The position numbers and the translations under genes are program-made. From assembly GCA_024220525.1 (NCBI GenBank), contig JAMYWO010000307.1, positions 1 to 43,636 of the forward strand: DNA of 43,636 nucleotides, in the 5' to 3' direction. Shown piece by piece: positions 41,546 through 43,636 of the stretch (position 1 is its first letter; the number at the start of each line of letters is the position of its first letter). A model generated the notes under the pieces. The model was given only the letters and a program-made list of their open reading frames with translations, had not been told where the DNA came from and searched no databases. The stretch is from Cochliopodium minus (lineage: Eukaryota > Discosea > Himatismenida > Cochliopodiidae).

Positions 41546-43484
41546 TTATTGGGGTTCAACGGTGATAAGCAAGACAGCTTGGGTAGGAATGGTGACATTG
41601 ACAAAAGTGAGGGTGTTGGATTGATAAGTAAAGGAGATAGGTTGGGAAGTCAATTCACTGAATGCCTTAAGTTGTTGGATCTGTTTGTTGTTTGGATACA
41701 TAGGTTGGCCCATTTTCAACCATTGACCTATAAAAATTAAGTAAGAAAATAAATAAACTGAAATTAAAAAAGAAAGAAATTTTATTGAAAAAAAAAATTT
41801 TATAAATAAAAAAATAAAAAAAAAAATCAATTTTACCTGGTGCATAGGAATTGTCTTCATCAATTCTTGTGATACTAGCTTTCAAGTTTGATGGGAGGAT
41901 TCTACCAGGATCGTTGATTACCTGGAGGATTATTGAGAAAAAAAAGATAATAAAAAAGCAAAACAGAAATTAAAAAAATGAAATTAAAAAATATTAAATA
42001 TTAAAAAATCAAATAAAAAAACATAATAGGAAATAAAGAAATAATTAAATAAAAAGTGAAATAAAAAAAGTTAATAACAAAATAAAATCAAAAAAAACAA
42101 ATTAAAAAAAATTTAGAAAAATTAAAAAATTAAAATATAAAAAATAAAAAATAAATTAAAAATAAAATAAAAATAAAATAAAATTTAAAACAAAATATTG
42201 TTGGATAAAAAAACATACAAAATTGAAATTTTGATCAGAAATGGTACGGTTAGGGATGTTGTAGTTGGTGACGAAGAAGTGGTAGGTGTTAGGACTGTTT
42301 CCGTTGGTGGCGAGGGCGAAGAGGGTGTCTGCATTTCCACTTCCATCGACAACTTGGTATCTGGTGTTTCCTGTGTTGTGAAGGAGTTGGAATGCCCTGT
42401 GAAATTTTTTTTAAAATAAAAATAAAATAAAATAAATAATATAAAATAAAAATAAAAATAATGTAAAATAAAAATAAAAAAAATAATATAAAATAAAAAT
42501 ATAAATAAAATAAAAATAAAATAAAATAAAAATAAATAAAATGAAAATAAGTAATATAAAATAATGTAAAAATAAAAATAAAAATGATGTAAAAATAAAA
42601 ATATAAATAAAATAAAAATAAATAAAATGAAAATAAATAATATAAAAATAAAAATATGAGTAAAATAAAAAAAAAATAAAAATGAAAATAAAAATAAAAA
42701 AATAATTTGAATATTTTAAAAATTAAAAATAAAATGTAAAATTAACCTGTAACTTGGTTTAGGAACACCATAGATGTTTAACAAACCCCACCCTTGATTT
42801 CTGAAGAAAGGTTGGCTGTATTGGCCTTGTTCTTCGAAGATGTCGGAGAAAGTCCACCAACTGAAAACATCGAGCTATTTTTTATTTTAAAATAAAAAAA
42901 TTAAAAAAAATAATAAAATAAAAAAAATAAATAAAATAAAATAAAGTAAAAAATTAATAAAAAAAATATGATAAAATTAAAAATAAAAATAAAAAATAAA
43001 TAAAAATAAAAAAATGAAAAGTAATAAATAAAAATAAAAAGTAATAAATAAAAAAATAATGAATATAAAATAAAAAATAAAAAATAAAAAATAAAAAAAA
43101 TAAAAAATAGTGAATATAAAATTAATATATTTTTTACGATTCCTGACATCAAAGCTGCGTTTTGGATGATGAATGCTGCAGCGTATGGAGTGTCATGGTA
43201 AGATGGGTAGTAGAACAAGCCGTCGTTGTATTCACTATAGGAAAGATAAGTTCCGTTTCCCTTTTTTTAAAAATAAAAATAAAAATAAAAATAAAAATAA
43301 AAATGAAAAAAAAAATAAATAGAATTGTGATAAAAAATAAAAATGAAAAAAAAAAAAATGAATAAAAAATAAAAATAAATAAAAGAAATATTATTTACGA
43401 CGATGTCCCTGATTTTTTGGGTGATGATTCTGAGGTTTCCAGTTTGGAGAGGAATGTTTGGATCAGTTGGGTATTCGTGTGTTG
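41546..43484 (-). CDS. GH39-family glycosidase, C-terminal half
   Basis: Exons 43484-43399, 43260-43138, 42874-42747, 42396-42219, 41921-41837, 41727-41546; about 259 codons, ending GAA-CCC-CAA-TAA. GH39 features: ATHEYPTDPNIPLQ, the nucleophile region YLSYSEYNDG (catalytic Glu), HDTPYAAAFIIQNAALMSGI, and LDVFSWWTFSDIFEE. These are followed by GWGLLNIYGVPKPSYRAFQLLHNTG and a C-terminal beta-sandwich (YHFFVTNYNIPN to VLLITVEPQ). The first exon starts with CA, needing a preceding G. The N-terminal half at 12960-14290 ends with exactly that G after YDFV, giving DFV-A-THEY as in the family. Codons are richer in C and G at third positions than in most neighbours, suggesting strong expression. It is 5' truncated by the terminal A/T tract of the window. 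Confidence 0.9.
41940..42200. repeat. A-rich low-complexity intron
   Basis: AAATAAAAT-type repetition in the GH39 intron 41922-42218. It is T-rich in the sense direction of the gene. Confidence 0.85.
42412..42735. repeat. AAAATAAAAATAATGTAAAAT array in intron
   Basis: Interleaved AAAATAA, ATAATATAAAAT and AATGTAAAA units fill the GH39 intron 42397-42746. Confidence 0.88.
42888..43135. repeat. AAAATAAA array in intron
   Basis: Fills the GH39 intron 42875-43137 with AAAATAA and AAAAATA units. Confidence 0.88.
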
Positions 43485-43489
43485 CTAGA

Positions 43490-43636
43490 AAAAAAATAAA
43501 TTTAATTTTTTTTATTTTTCATTTTTATTTTTATTTTTTTATTTTTTATCACAATTCTATTTATTTTTATTTTTATTTTTTATTTTTTATTTTTTATTTT
43601 TTATTTTTTATTTTTTATTTTTTATTTTTTATTTTT
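43490..43636. repeat. Terminal TTTTTTATT tract
   Basis: A-rich for ~20 nt next to the GH39 exon, then runs of TTTTTATT to the window end. The missing upstream GH39 exons would have to lie beyond or within this tract. Confidence 0.85.

Noticed and set aside
5100-43390. A rule that intron tracts are always T-rich on the sense strand
   Set aside because: True for SulP and GH39 introns but false for 11885-12215 and 34375-34455, so no consistent orientation signal.
4027-43484. Ciliate-type reassigned stop codons
   Set aside because: TAA and TGA end complete, family-length proteins (CDK, SulP, START, GH39), so the standard code fits.
2100-43636. Possible CRISPR arrays in the regular TTTTTA/TTTTTG tracts
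   Set aside because: Units are 5-7 nt without spacers, and the context is eukaryotic with introns.
1-43636. tRNA or rRNA genes and transposons
   Set aside because: No cloverleaf-like GC-richer segment, reverse transcriptase, transposase or terminal repeats were recognised.

Overview
The window is AT-rich nuclear DNA from an intron-dense unicellular eukaryote. Genes use GT-AG introns, mostly 50-400 nt and made of A/T runs. TAA and TGA act as stops, and several ATGs follow long A-runs. The gene set includes a CDC2-like kinase, RhoGAP, PH, START, RCC1-like, RWP-RK and Zn2Cys6 domains, a SulP transporter, a GH39 glycosidase and long leucine-rich-repeat proteins. A-rich leaders, Asn-rich stretches and RWP-RK plus zinc-cluster regulators would suit an amoebozoan-like protist, but I cannot fix the lineage. 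The first ~78 bases are GC-rich and look bacterial.

Layout, left to right. (1) 1-78: bacterial-like stub. (2) 178-3111, minus: C-terminal part of a VIT/VWA-type protein abutting an LRR protein that carries a 19-nt intron. (3) 3522-9013, plus: a tiny doubtful ORF, a Lys-rich hypothetical protein, then an 18-exon SulP transporter with micro-exons. (4) 9092-12750, plus: RhoGAP-vWA-ankyrin fusion, 3' truncated. (5) 12960-14290, minus: N-terminal half of a GH39 glycosidase. (6) 14659-17987, minus: secreted single-pass mucin-like protein and a decayed copy of its 3' exons. (7) 18216-19517: divergent pair, a four-TM protein and a two-repeat soluble protein. (8) 19706-23001, minus: ankyrin protein and START protein. 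(9) 23272-24655, plus: CDK. (10) 24913-27897, minus: multi-PH protein. (11) 28072-28993, plus: His-rich protein with repeated micro-exons. (12) 29262-35167, minus: long LRR protein, 5' truncated. (13) 35380-35577, plus: lone ERG4-like exon. (14) 35786-36788, plus: RCC1-like protein, 5' truncated. (15) 36973-41186, minus: Zn2Cys6/PAS factor and RWP-RK factor. (16) 41546-43484, minus: C-terminal half of a GH39 glycosidase.

Two themes stand out. First, exon-intron structure is extreme. In-frame, domain-consistent models need exons of 5, 8, 8, 9, 9, 11, 13 and 15 nt and an intron of 19 nt. In the completed models the summed exon lengths divide exactly by three. Second, partial genes repeatedly end at TTTTA/TTTTG-type tracts, two of which contain an N. 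The two GH39 halves match in splice phase and sequence boundary although they lie ~28 kb apart. The window is therefore probably a composite scaffold with misjoins at low-complexity tracts, and gene order across those tracts should not be trusted.
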